From NCBI RefSeq assembly GCF_000147335.1, contig NC_014501.1:1426001-1490000 (forward strand): a stretch of 64,000 nt of DNA, given 5' to 3'. Of the stretch, positions 34,075 through 43,220 are shown in pieces (position 1 is the first letter of the stretch; every line of letters begins with the position of its first letter). The DNA is from Gloeothece verrucosa PCC 7822 (lineage in GTDB: Bacteria; Cyanobacteriota; Cyanobacteriia; Cyanobacteriales; Microcystaceae). The position numbers were made by a program, and so were the translations under genes. The notes below the pieces were generated by a model that was given only the letters and a program-made list of their open reading frames with translations, searched no databases and was not told the origin of the DNA.

Positions 34075-34833
34075 TTAAAAACTCAAGCGAAGCAAATCAG
34101 TAATTTCTTGACGACAATAGTCGCTTAATTGATTAACAACCTCCTTGGCACCTTTTCCATGATACCGTTGACGATCTAGTGCAGAAATCCGATAGGGACG
34201 ACCAATTAAGACATTAATTCGCTGATATACCACCACCGGGTGACTGCCACTACGCTCAAATAAAGGCTCAGAAGGATCAAACAAACTTAATAAACGCACC
34301 GGAAACCCCGGCATCAAACTCTCTTCAATAGAACCAATGGCTACGGGTAAAACCCACAAATCCGGTATCGCGGTTTTTAAGGCTAAATGAGCAAAACCTC
34401 GCTGAAACTCCTGAATCTCCTGCGGATGAGTCAGATTAAGCATGGGGCTTGCTCCCTCGGGAAAAATTCCCACCCATTGATGAGACTGTAACAAGCTTTT
34501 CGCCTGCTCAAAAAAACCCTGTTGGCGGCTACCTGAAGATTCTAAAGGAATGCAGCCCAACAACTGAATAAATTCTCGTAAAATTGGCGTTTTGCTCATA
34601 TAATGATGACAGGCGATCCGAACAGGCTGTCTTAATGCCTGGATCAAAACCGGAGCATCCATAAAACTACGATGATTACTCACCACAAGTACAGCCCCCG
34701 CTTCAGTGGGTATACGATTTTCATGGTGAATAAACATCTTTAGTCCTGTTGCTCCTAAAAGACCCTGAGCAGTTGGAAGTGGTGCGGTAGGCAACATAAT
34801 TGCTCCATTGGTGCGACTCTCAAAGTGCAACAT
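34075..34833 (-). CDS. lysophospholipid acyltransferase (LPLAT/PlsC-like)
   Basis: A 252-residue acyltransferase with NHRSFMDAP (HX4D catalytic motif), GCIPLESSGSRQQG, FPEGASPML (FPEG substrate motif) and a helical C-terminus. It would transfer acyl groups to lysophosphatidate or to another alcohol. An ATG at 34797 with GGAG 5 bases upstream is an equally plausible start. The next gene is an alpha/beta hydrolase of the phytyl-ester-synthase type, so the pair may work together. Confidence 0.8.
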   Translation of the reverse strand: MLHFESRTNGAIMLPTAPLPTAQGLLGATGLKMFIHHENRIPTEAGAVLVVSNHRSFMDAPVLIQALRQPVRIACHHYMSKTPILREFIQLLGCIPLESSGSRQQGFFEQAKSLLQSHQWVGIFPEGASPMLNLTHPQEIQEFQRGFAHLALKTAIPDLWVLPVAIGSIEESLMPGFPVRLLSLFDPSEPLFERSGSHPVVVYQRINVLIGRPYRISALDRQRYHGKGAKEVVNQLSDYCRQEITDLLRLSF

Positions 34834-35088
34834 TTAACGTTTACTCTTCTTAGCTTAACATTACTTTACGTTATTATTGAGTTAAGCAAGAGTGATTGAA
34901 GCTTGTATTTGGGGCATTGTGAGAATTATTTTGGGGATCATAATTGGCTTTAAGATTGTTTTTATTGAATCTGTATAAAGTAACAAGGTAAAAGAGAAGT
35001 AAAGCGACATAGAATAGATATTTGTAGCCCCGATATATATTTAATAATCCATCCCTCGGGGTAGCTTAACCTATTGATATAAAATTTC

Positions 35089-36690
35089 ATGAATGAAAAC
35101 CAAGCTAGTAACAAGAAATTTGCATTAACGACTCCTCTGTATTACGTAAACGATGTCCCGCATATCGGCAGTGCATATACTACTATGATTGCTGACGTAA
35201 TCGCTAGATGGAAGCGATTGCAGGGATATTCGGTAATGTTTATCACAGGAACTGATGAACATGGACAAAAAATCCAACGGACAGCAGAGGCCAAGGGATT
35301 AGCTCCCCAAGAGCATTGTGATCAGATTGTTACCAGTTTTGAGTCTTTATGGGATAAGCTGAACATCCACTATGATCGCTTTAGCCGCACAACAGCTAAA
35401 CCCCATCAATCCATTGTGAAAGAATTTTTTCAACGGGTGTGGGATCAAGGGGATATTTATCTGGATCAACAAATAGGGTGGTATTGCGTCGCTTGTGAAG
35501 AATTTAAAGAAGAACGAGAACTAACGGAAAATGGCAGTTGTCAAATTCACACTAATTTAAAAGCCGAATGGAGAGACGAAGAAAACTACTTTTTTCGTCT
35601 TTCTAAATATCAGCAAAAATTAGCAGAATTTTACGCAGAAAAGCCAGAATTTATTCGTCCCGAGAGTCGTCGGAATGAAGTTCTTAGTTTTCTTAAACAA
35701 GGATTGCAAGATTTTTCTATCTCACGAGTCAATCTGGATTGGGGTTTTCCGGTTCCTAGTGATCCCAATCACACTATTTATGTTTGGTTTGACGCATTGT
35801 TGGGATATATAACAGCTTTATTAGATCCAAATGACGAACCTACCTTAAAAAATGCCCTTTCTCGATGGTGGCCGATTAACTTGCATTTAATTGGCAAGGA
35901 TATTTTACGCTTTCACGCTATTTATTGGCCTGCCATGTTAATGTCAGCCGGATTGCCCTTACCCGAACAAGTTTTTGGTCACGGTTTCTTGACTAAAGAC
36001 GGGCTAAAAATGGGCAAAAGTCTAGGAAATACGTTAGATCCTTTCGATTTATTAAACCGTTATAGTGCAGATGCTGTGCGCTACTACTTTATTAAAGAGA
36101 TAGAATTTGGAAAAGACGGTGATTTCAATGAAACCCGCTTTGTAAATATTCTTAATGCGGATCTAGCAAACGATTTGGGGAATTTACTCAACCGCACTTT
36201 AGGAATGGTGCAAAAATACTGTAAAGGAAAAGGCCCTGCACTAAAGGCGACTGAGATAGACAATAATAATCCTTTAAAAATTATTGGAGAAGGGTTATCA
36301 GAGCGTGTGAGGGAGTGCCTGGAGGCATTAAAGTTTAACCAAGCCTGTGAGGAGATTTTTAGTCTAATACGTGCTTGTAACAAGTTTATTGATGAAAGTG
36401 CCCCCTGGAGTCTTTATAAAGAAAAAAAACAGGCAGAAGTTGAAGAAATTCTCTATGCCGTTTTAGAATCAGTTAGACTAGCTGCATATTTGTTATCGCC
36501 CATAATTCCCAATTTAAGTACACGAATATATCAACAGTTGGGTTTTAGCGTGGATTTCAATGATTTCGAGCTAGTTAACCGAAATTTTAGCTTTAAAGAC
36601 CAGACAAAATGGGGAAATTTTCCAGGCAATCCAAATCTCAGTAAACCAGAGCCAATATTTACGAAACTAGAACCCCCTTCAGATGCCTAA
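35089..36690 (+). CDS. metG: methionyl-tRNA synthetase
   Basis: A 533-residue class I synthetase. LYYVNDVPHIGSAYTT contains the HIGH-like motif. A zinc-knuckle-like WYCVACEEF, WFDALLGYITAL, and DGLKMGKSLGN (KMSKS loop) follow, then an anticodon-binding helical domain. There is no C-terminal tRNA-binding extension. It charges tRNA-Met with methionine in the cytosol. Confidence 0.95.
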   Translation: MNENQASNKKFALTTPLYYVNDVPHIGSAYTTMIADVIARWKRLQGYSVMFITGTDEHGQKIQRTAEAKGLAPQEHCDQIVTSFESLWDKLNIHYDRFSRTTAKPHQSIVKEFFQRVWDQGDIYLDQQIGWYCVACEEFKEERELTENGSCQIHTNLKAEWRDEENYFFRLSKYQQKLAEFYAEKPEFIRPESRRNEVLSFLKQGLQDFSISRVNLDWGFPVPSDPNHTIYVWFDALLGYITALLDPNDEPTLKNALSRWWPINLHLIGKDILRFHAIYWPAMLMSAGLPLPEQVFGHGFLTKDGLKMGKSLGNTLDPFDLLNRYSADAVRYYFIKEIEFGKDGDFNETRFVNILNADLANDLGNLLNRTLGMVQKYCKGKGPALKATEIDNNNPLKIIGEGLSERVRECLEALKFNQACEEIFSLIRACNKFIDESAPWSLYKEKKQAEVEEILYAVLESVRLAAYLLSPIIPNLSTRIYQQLGFSVDFNDFELVNRNFSFKDQTKWGNFPGNPNLSKPEPIFTKLEPPSDA

Positions 36691-36756
36691 ACCTTTAAGG
36701 ATTAGGACGAAGTGGGAAAAGCAAACCTCTGCAATAAGCAGAAAGGATATAAACTC

Positions 36757-37425
36757 ATGAATAGTCCAGATTTATTTAAGCCCAACCCAGTTTTTTATAA
36801 TAAGCAAAGGATTAAGAAAATGTTTGATGATTTTGAAACAGATACTCTTTTTACTCAAGAACAAATATTAGAAAATCGAGGTCGTGTTGCTATCTTTATT
36901 GATGGCTCAAATTTGTTTTATGCCGCGTTACAACTGGGGATCGAAATTGATTACACCAAATTACTCTTTCGTTTAACCAATGGCTCAAAATTACTACGAG
37001 CTTTCTTTTATACCGGTGTAGATCGCTCTAACGAAAAACAACAAGGGTTTTTATTATGGATGCGGCGTAATGGTTATCGAGTCATTGCTAAAGACTTAGT
37101 GCAACTGCCTGATGGCTCCAAAAAAGCTAACTTAGATGTGGAAATTGCCGTAGACTTGATGTCCTTGGTGGGGTCTTATGATACAGCAGTCATTGTAAGC
37201 GGAGATGGCGATTTAGCTTATGCCGCTAATGCTGTGAGTTATCGCGGGGCCAGAGTAGAAGTGGTCAGTCTACGCTCAATGACTAGCGATAGTTTGATTA
37301 ATGTGGCTGATCGCTACGTGGATTTAGATCAAATTAAGGAGGATATCCAGAAACACGCCAAAGCTCATGTGAATTATAGCAGTTTTCACAGTTTAGGGGT
37401 TTTAGAGCAAGAGCCTCCGCGATAA
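36757..37425 (+). CDS. LabA-like NYN-domain protein
   Basis: A 222-residue protein with a NYN/PIN-like fold. AIFIDGSNLFYAA, RAFFYTGVD, KKANLDVEIAVDLMSL and IVSGDGDLAYAAN carry the conserved acidic residues of this nuclease-like family. Cyanobacterial LabA of this family takes part in negative feedback of circadian gene expression. A GTG 45 bases upstream would extend the frame; AAAGG before the ATG at 36757 supports the shorter start. LabA orthology rather than a paralogue is not certain. Confidence 0.75.
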   Translation: MNSPDLFKPNPVFYNKQRIKKMFDDFETDTLFTQEQILENRGRVAIFIDGSNLFYAALQLGIEIDYTKLLFRLTNGSKLLRAFFYTGVDRSNEKQQGFLLWMRRNGYRVIAKDLVQLPDGSKKANLDVEIAVDLMSLVGSYDTAVIVSGDGDLAYAANAVSYRGARVEVVSLRSMTSDSLINVADRYVDLDQIKEDIQKHAKAHVNYSSFHSLGVLEQEPPR

Positions 37426-37592
37426 GTTAACACTCAATTGCTGAAAAGATGCACAATTGTAGAGGTTTTCTCTGTTGCCGCTCAAAAGCCATGCAACAGA
37501 GAATATTTCTAGTTACTTAGCTCAGGCTCACCCATTACGTGAGATAGTAAAGTAGAATAATAAACCTTTAATAAGCCAAAAAAACACTTTAA

Positions 37593-38768
37593 ATGAACTG
37601 GTATATTCATGCCGCCAAAAAGCCGCTCTTGGGGATGATGACCCTAATCATCTTACTGTTATTACTAGCTACTACAGCTTGTCAACAAAAAAGTCCCGAT
37701 CAAAAGTCATCTAAGGATAAATCCGATGAAAAAGAATCTTTAGATCTTGAAAGCAGCTTACTGTTAAATAATGCGACGCTCGAACAATCAAATGCTGAAG
37801 GGAAACGCCTTTGGAAAATTCAAGTTAAAAAAGCGACTTATAGTAAAGATCGAGAAGTAGCGCGGCTCGACAAAATCAAGGGAAATATTTATCAAAATGG
37901 CAAAATAGTTTTATATATTAGCGCAGACAAAGGAGAAGTTTATAAAGACGGAGAAGAAATTTTCTTAAAACAAAATATCATCGCCACAGATCCCCGTAAC
38001 GGGGCTATTATCCGTTCTCAAGAGGTAGAATGGCGACCGAAAAACTCTTTATTAATCATCCGCAAGGAACTTCAAGGAAGTCACGCTCAATTAGAAGCAA
38101 GCGCCAAAGAGGGAAAATATCAGACAATTGAACAAAAATTAGAATTGAATGGGGATATTGTCGCCACCGCCAAAGAACCAAAATTACAGTTAAGAGCAGA
38201 CCATTTAATTTGGACTATTCCCAAGCATCAAGTAATTAGTGATCGTATACTGAAAGTCACTCGTTACAATGATAAAGTGATAACTGATCAAGTGGCGACT
38301 GATCGTTCTGAGATTGATTTAAAAGCGAAAACTATTACCATTAAACAAAATATTGAGTTTAAATCTCTTGAGCCGCCTTTACAGGTAGCTTCTAATCAAA
38401 TTGTTTGGAATTATCAGACTCGGGTGGTAAGTTCAGAAACCCCTATTCGATTGGTGGATACTAAAGAACAAATTAGCATGACAGGGAATCGCGCTCAAGT
38501 CAACTTTAATCAAAAAGTAGCTTATTTATCGGATGGGGTACAAGGGATAAATGAGCGAACTGGGGCGAAATTGTATGCTAAAGATTTACAGTGGAATATG
38601 CCTTCTCAGGTGGTATCCGCTACGGGGAATGTGATTTATGAACAGCTTAATCCTGTGTTTAATTTAACCGGGGATAAGGCTACAGGTATCCTGCGGGATA
38701 ATAATATTACTGTTACCAGTACCAGTCCGACTCGGGTTGTAACGGAAATTTATCCAAATCCCCAGTAG
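37593..38768 (+). CDS. lptC: LPS-export protein LptC-like lipoprotein
   Basis: A 391-residue protein with an N-terminal hydrophobic helix ending in a lipobox-like LATTAC, followed by a charged linker and two OstA/LptC-like beta-jellyroll repeats (VARLDKIKGNIYQNG...; ...ISMTGNRAQVNFNQK...TGNVIYEQL). Cyanobacterial LptC proteins are about this length, longer than the 190-residue enterobacterial form. It would bridge the LptB2FG transporter to the outer membrane. Confidence 0.8.
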   Translation: MNWYIHAAKKPLLGMMTLIILLLLLATTACQQKSPDQKSSKDKSDEKESLDLESSLLLNNATLEQSNAEGKRLWKIQVKKATYSKDREVARLDKIKGNIYQNGKIVLYISADKGEVYKDGEEIFLKQNIIATDPRNGAIIRSQEVEWRPKNSLLIIRKELQGSHAQLEASAKEGKYQTIEQKLELNGDIVATAKEPKLQLRADHLIWTIPKHQVISDRILKVTRYNDKVITDQVATDRSEIDLKAKTITIKQNIEFKSLEPPLQVASNQIVWNYQTRVVSSETPIRLVDTKEQISMTGNRAQVNFNQKVAYLSDGVQGINERTGAKLYAKDLQWNMPSQVVSATGNVIYEQLNPVFNLTGDKATGILRDNNITVTSTSPTRVVTEIYPNPQ

Positions 38769-38776
38769 TTGAGCAA

Positions 38777-38914
38777 TTAATCCCAGAGGAATAGTTTAAG
38801 TAAGGTAACAATAATTGATAACAGTTGGATGACCTGACCGAGAAGTTCTCTTGTAGCTGGGTTTAAGAGAATTTGTTTGAGGTTGTTTAAGGTTTTCTTG
38901 AAATGTTGTCTCAT
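38777..38914 (-). CDS. possible 45-aa amphipathic/hydrophobic peptide
   Basis: A 45-codon frame with a basic N-terminus (MRQHFKKTLNNLKQI) and hydrophobic C-terminus (GQVIQLLSIIVTLLKLFLW), just beyond and opposite to lptC. The shape is that of a small membrane-associated peptide. No good ribosome site is present, so it may be chance. Confidence 0.3.
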   Translation of the reverse strand: MRQHFKKTLNNLKQILLNPATRELLGQVIQLLSIIVTLLKLFLWD

Positions 38915-39342
38915 AGTCGTTATCTTATTTTAGAGCTAATTGACGTTTTCTTATTTTTAATTTAGCAGGCCTAAAATTTTAATCAAAGTGCAATTTAGGG
39001 CTTTTAATTCAGAAATTTTGCCCTATTTATTAGGGCGATTAGGGCAGCAATATAAATATTTTTGCCCTAGAGAATTAAGGCTACTTTTGTTATTAAATAA
39101 ATATAGGTTTTTGATTGCCTAACCCCATAAACGCCTACACCCACACCCGCATATGGTGGGGCTATACGGACAAAGCCCGCCTGCGCGGGCTAATATTTGT
39201 AGGGTGGGTTAGGCGGCGATAACTCCTAAAACCAACGGATTAATTAACAATCCGCCGTAACCCACCAAAACCAAACCTTAAAATCAAAAGTAGTGTGCCA
39301 CAACATAGCTATTAAAAAAGTAGAATCAAAAGGATAATCATT
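38915..39342. other. noncoding region with palindromic dispersed repeats
   Basis: No gene is seen. GCCCTA-type motifs cluster at about 39030-39075. AGCCCGC-CTGC-GCGGGCT (39174-39191) is a strong hairpin. GGTGGGTTAGGCGGCG (39203-39218) and CGCCGTAACCCACC (about 39253-39266) are arms of the GGTGGGTTA...TAACCCACC inverted repeat that is scattered in many cyanobacterial genomes, probably a small mobile element remnant. Confidence 0.5.
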
Positions 39343-40791
39343 ATGAAACCATCAGATAAATTTAAGTTAACAGAACAACAAATTGATAAGTTAGAAAATA
39401 TCAGAAAAGAGAAATATAAAGAAAATAAAAACTTCACTCAAGAAAAACTAGCAAAAGACTCTAATGTTTCTCTTGATGATTATAAAAGATTTATCGGTAA
39501 AAAACAAGGCAATAGTGTTTTAGAAAGATATCAAATTGAAAACCTTGCCAAAACTTTAGGAATACAACCCACAGATATTATTGAGCCGCGAGAATGGAAA
39601 GGTGAAAAATTATTTAAATATACTAAAAAATTTGATGCTTTAATCGAAGAAAAAACAAGGCGCTTTGTGGGGCGTAAATTTGTTTTTGATGGGTTTCAAG
39701 ACTTTCTCAAAAACCATGACAGAGGTTATTTTACTGTAGTTGCTAATCCTGGGGAAGGAAAAAGCGCGATCGCTTCTCAATATGTCAACAAAAATCCTGA
39801 CTGTATTTACTATTTTAATGTTAGGTCTGATAGTCAAAATCGAGCGGATCAATTTCTGGATAATGTTTGTCATCAGTTGATTTACCGTTATCAATTAGGG
39901 GAAGATTCTTTTTCAAAAGGAGCAAATGAAGATGGAGATGTCTTAAAAGAGTTATTGCAAACTGTCAGCGAGAAACTCTCAGGAGGTGAAAAATTAATTA
40001 TTGTTGTTGATGCGTTGGATGAAGTTGATTTAAACAGTCAAACAGAAGGGGCAAATGTTTTATATTTACCGCGTTATTTACCGAAGAATGTTTATTTTTT
40101 CCTGACCCGTAGAGATGAAGAAGCCGTTAAAAGCCGCCTTTTGATTGAAGCACCAGCAAAAACATTGTATCTTAAGGATTATTCAGAAAAGTCTAAACAA
40201 GATATTAGGGCTTATATTCGCTTGTTAGTGGAAGATGATCCAGAGTATCAAGAAAAGTTAAGGAACTGGATTAAAAAACAAGGGATAACCCGAGATAAGT
40301 TTATTGAAGAAGTGGCGCAGAAAAGCGAAAATAATTTTATGTATTTGCGCTATGTCTTGCCTCAAATTGCCGCAGGTTATTATCAAGATTTAAAGTTAGA
40401 GGATTTACCGGAAGGGCTAACGAATTATTATCGAGACCACTGGCGCTTGATGCGGATGGATCGGACTAAAATTAATATAGTCTATCTTTTAACTGTTATT
40501 CGTCGCCCGATTTCTCGCGGCTTAATTGCTAAATTTGCAACGGTTGGGGAACTTAAGGTTAGTGAATATACAGTACAAGATGTTTTAAGGGAGTGGTCAC
40601 AGTTTTTAATCGAGGATAGGATTGAGGGGGAGTCTCGGTATAAGGTTTATCATGCTAGTTTTGCGGATTTTCTTCAAAGTGATGAAATGGTGAAAGCGGC
40701 GGGGGTTGAGATTCGTAATATTCATGGGTTGATTGCGGATACTTTGTGGCAAGAGTTATATGGGGATGAGGAGGATGGGGAAGATGAGTAA
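39343..40791 (+). CDS. STAND-type ATPase (NACHT-like) with N-terminal HTH
   Basis: A 482-residue protein. Residues 1-82 look like an Xre-type helix-turn-helix (FTQEKLAKDSNVSLDDYKRF, LAKTLGIQPTDI). Then Walker A VANPGEGKSA (133-142), Walker B LIIVVDALDEVD (218-229), a sensor-like YFFLTRRDEEA and a winged-helix region (YKVYHASFADFLQ). It ends with an acidic tail whose stop overlaps the start of the WD40 gene by 8 bases. Together they form the NTPase-plus-sensor layout of STAND proteins, used in signalling and often in defence. The role here is unknown. Confidence 0.75.
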   Translation: MKPSDKFKLTEQQIDKLENIRKEKYKENKNFTQEKLAKDSNVSLDDYKRFIGKKQGNSVLERYQIENLAKTLGIQPTDIIEPREWKGEKLFKYTKKFDALIEEKTRRFVGRKFVFDGFQDFLKNHDRGYFTVVANPGEGKSAIASQYVNKNPDCIYYFNVRSDSQNRADQFLDNVCHQLIYRYQLGEDSFSKGANEDGDVLKELLQTVSEKLSGGEKLIIVVDALDEVDLNSQTEGANVLYLPRYLPKNVYFFLTRRDEEAVKSRLLIEAPAKTLYLKDYSEKSKQDIRAYIRLLVEDDPEYQEKLRNWIKKQGITRDKFIEEVAQKSENNFMYLRYVLPQIAAGYYQDLKLEDLPEGLTNYYRDHWRLMRMDRTKINIVYLLTVIRRPISRGLIAKFATVGELKVSEYTVQDVLREWSQFLIEDRIEGESRYKVYHASFADFLQSDEMVKAAGVEIRNIHGLIADTLWQELYGDEEDGEDE

Positions 40792-42973
40792 GTTGGCCGA
40801 TAAATTAAGGGCAATGTCTCCTGAAGAAAGGGAATACACTTTACAATCTTTACCCTACCATTTAGCCGAGGAAGGACAATATAAGCGCTTGTGTCATTTA
40901 TTGACAGATTTTGATTTTTTGCAAATTAAATTAGAAAGGATGGGTGTAGCGGCGTTAATTGATGATTATGATTTAATTCAAAATCACGAAAGTTGGAAAG
41001 AATTAAAATGGATACAAAAAGCGTTGTATATGTTCGGTGAGAGTTTGATCAAAAATACTACTCAATCAGATAAACAATTCTGGATGTTATTCCTTCCTTT
41101 TAAATATCTGCCTCAGATTAACCGGTTATTAGAAACAGCACCCCCATACAAGGATAAATCTTGGTTATGTCTGCTGAGTCCTACTATTAAAACACCACTA
41201 GCACAACCTTTAATTCGGACTCTCACTGGTCATAAGAACTCGGTAAGTGCAGTAGCGGTTACACCCGATGGGAAAAAGGTCATTTCTGGCAGTGGGGACA
41301 ACACCCTCAAAATCTGGGATTTAGCCACAGGGAAAGAAGAATACACTCTCAGGGGCCATAATGACTCGGTAAATGCAGTAGCTGTTACTCCCGATGAGAA
41401 AAAGCTCATTTCTGGGAGTTCGGACAAAACCCTCAAAGTCTGGGATTTAGCCACAGGGAAAGAAAAATACACTCTCAGGGGTCATAATGACTCGGTAAAT
41501 GCAGTAGCTGTTACTCGCGATGGGAAAAAGGTCATTTCTGGGAGTTCGGACAAAACCCTCAAAGTCTGGGATTTAGCCACAGGGAAAGAAAAATACACTC
41601 TCAGGGGTCATAATGACTCGGTAAATGCAGTAGCTGTTACTCGCGATGGGAAAAAGGTCATTTCTGGGAGTGACGACAAGACCCTCAAAGTCTGGGATTT
41701 AGCCACAGGGAACGAAGAATACACTCTCACGGGCCATAATGACTCGGTAAATGCAGTAGCTGTTACTCGCGATGGGAAAAAGCTCATTTCTGGGAGTGAC
41801 GACAAGACCCTCAAAGTCTGGGATTTAGCCACAGGGAAGCTAGAATACACTCTCACGGGTCATAATGACTGGGTAAGTGCAGTAGCTGTTACTCCCGATG
41901 GGACAAAGGTCATTTCTGGGAGTCGGGACAAGACCCTCAAAATCTGGGATTTAGCCACAGGGAAGGAAGAATCCACTCTCACGGGCCATAATGACTCGGT
42001 AAATGCAGTAGCTGTTACTCCCGATGGGACAAAGGTCATTTCTGGGAGTCGGGACAAGACCCTCAAAATCTGGGATTTAGCCACAGGGAAGCTAGAATAC
42101 ACTCTCACGGGCCATAATGACTCGGTAAGTGCAGTAGCTGTTACTTCCGATGGGACAAAGGTCATTTCTCGGAGTTGGGACAAGACCCTCAAAATCTGGG
42201 ATTTAGCCACAGGGAAGCTAGAATACACTCTCACGGGCCATAATGACTCGGTAAATGCAGTAGGAGTTACTCCCGATGGCAAAAAGGTCATTTCTGAGAT
42301 TGATGACAAAACTCTCAAAGTCTGGGATTTAGCTACAGGGAAGATAGAATACATTCTCACGGGTCATAATTTCTGGGTAAATGCAGTAGCGGTTACTCCC
42401 GATGGGCAAAAGCTCATTTCTGGGAGTTCGGACAACACCCTAAAGGTGTGGGATTTAGCCACAGGGAAGGAAGAATACATTCTCACGGGTCATAATTTCT
42501 GGGTAAATGCAATAGCTGTTACTCCCGATCGGAAAAAGGTCATTTCTGGGAGTCGGGAGAACACCCTCAAAGTCTGGGATTTAGCCACAGGGAAGGAAGA
42601 ATACACTCTCACGGGTCATAATTACTCGGTAAATGCAATAGCTGTTACTCCCGATGGGAAAAAGGTCATTTCTGGGAGTTGGGACAAGACCCTCAAAATC
42701 TGGGATTTAGCCACAGGGAAGCTAGAATACACTCTCACGGGTCATAATTTCTGGGTAAATGCAGTAGCTGTTACTCCCGATGGAAAAAAGGTTATTTCTG
42801 GAAGCGATGACAAGACCCTCAAAGTCTGGGATTTAGACAGAGGAGAATGTATCGCTACCTTTACCGCAGAAGCGTGGATAACTTGCTGTGCTGTTGCACC
42901 CGATGGCGTGACCATTGTAGCGGGGGATAGTTCAGGACAGGTGCATTTTTTGCGCTTAATGGGGATAGAATGA
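40784..42973 (+). CDS. WD40 protein with 14 near-identical repeats, partner half of the STAND ATPase
   Basis: A 729-residue protein. The first about 145 residues (YHLAEEGQYKRLCHLLTDFDF, ALIDDYDLI) are the linker domain that in fused NACHT-WD40 proteins follows the ATPase. Then 13 WD40 repeats of 42 residues (TLTGHNDSVNAVAVTPDG, KVISGS, DKTLKVWDLATG) and one degenerate terminal repeat make 14, enough for two seven-bladed propellers. The start ATG overlaps the upstream stop (ATGAGTAA), with GAGG and GGGG upstream, so translation is probably coupled. A one-base change would fuse the two frames. Confidence 0.8.
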   Translation: MSKLADKLRAMSPEEREYTLQSLPYHLAEEGQYKRLCHLLTDFDFLQIKLERMGVAALIDDYDLIQNHESWKELKWIQKALYMFGESLIKNTTQSDKQFWMLFLPFKYLPQINRLLETAPPYKDKSWLCLLSPTIKTPLAQPLIRTLTGHKNSVSAVAVTPDGKKVISGSGDNTLKIWDLATGKEEYTLRGHNDSVNAVAVTPDEKKLISGSSDKTLKVWDLATGKEKYTLRGHNDSVNAVAVTRDGKKVISGSSDKTLKVWDLATGKEKYTLRGHNDSVNAVAVTRDGKKVISGSDDKTLKVWDLATGNEEYTLTGHNDSVNAVAVTRDGKKLISGSDDKTLKVWDLATGKLEYTLTGHNDWVSAVAVTPDGTKVISGSRDKTLKIWDLATGKEESTLTGHNDSVNAVAVTPDGTKVISGSRDKTLKIWDLATGKLEYTLTGHNDSVSAVAVTSDGTKVISRSWDKTLKIWDLATGKLEYTLTGHNDSVNAVGVTPDGKKVISEIDDKTLKVWDLATGKIEYILTGHNFWVNAVAVTPDGQKLISGSSDNTLKVWDLATGKEEYILTGHNFWVNAIAVTPDRKKVISGSRENTLKVWDLATGKEEYTLTGHNYSVNAIAVTPDGKKVISGSWDKTLKIWDLATGKLEYTLTGHNFWVNAVAVTPDGKKVISGSDDKTLKVWDLDRGECIATFTAEAWITCCAVAPDGVTIVAGDSSGQVHFLRLMGIE
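41219..42850. repeat. 126-bp tandem repeats encoding WD40 blades
   Basis: Thirteen direct repeats of 126 bases, largely identical at DNA level, with differences clustered at a few codons facing the propeller top (for example S/D/R/W after GS, and DS/DW/FW/YS after GHN). This indicates recent expansion by unequal recombination, with variable surface positions. Confidence 0.9.
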
Positions 42974-42999
42974 CAGCATCAAGTTTAGCCGCCTATTTT

Positions 43000-43167
43000 T
43001 TAATAAACTTCATCATGAGAACCTAGAGTCACTAATAAAATATCATCTTCCTCTCTGTCTTCCTCTCGGACGAACTTAAACAGAATACGATAGCTGTAAT
43101 CAATAGAACATGACCAAATTCCTGATAAATATACTTTCAGTTTATGAGTTCGCCAACTAGGATGAAG
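43000..43167 (-). pseudogene. C-terminal remnant of a RelE/YafQ-type toxin
   Basis: Read leftward the DNA encodes LHPSWRTHKLKVYLSGIWSC, then SIDYSYRILFKFV and LLVTLGSHDEVY before a stop. This is the hallmark end of RelE/StbE/YafQ mRNA-interferase toxins (HKLKG...W...DYRI...GtHdeVY). A stop lies directly upstream of this segment and the N-terminal half is missing. No antitoxin gene is visible. Inactive remnant. Confidence 0.65.
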
Positions 43168-43220
43168 TTACTGTAATAGAGTTATAGTTATTATAATGGA
43201 TTAAATTATTAAAGGTGAAA

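Noticed and set aside
41230..42360. Leftward open frames of 80-166 codons inside the WD40 repeats
   Set aside because: They are antisense shadows of the repeat, with the same 42-residue period and no start signals.
41219..42850. CRISPR-like or satellite repeat
   Set aside because: The 126-base period is fully coding and encodes WD40 blades. There are no spacers or cas genes.
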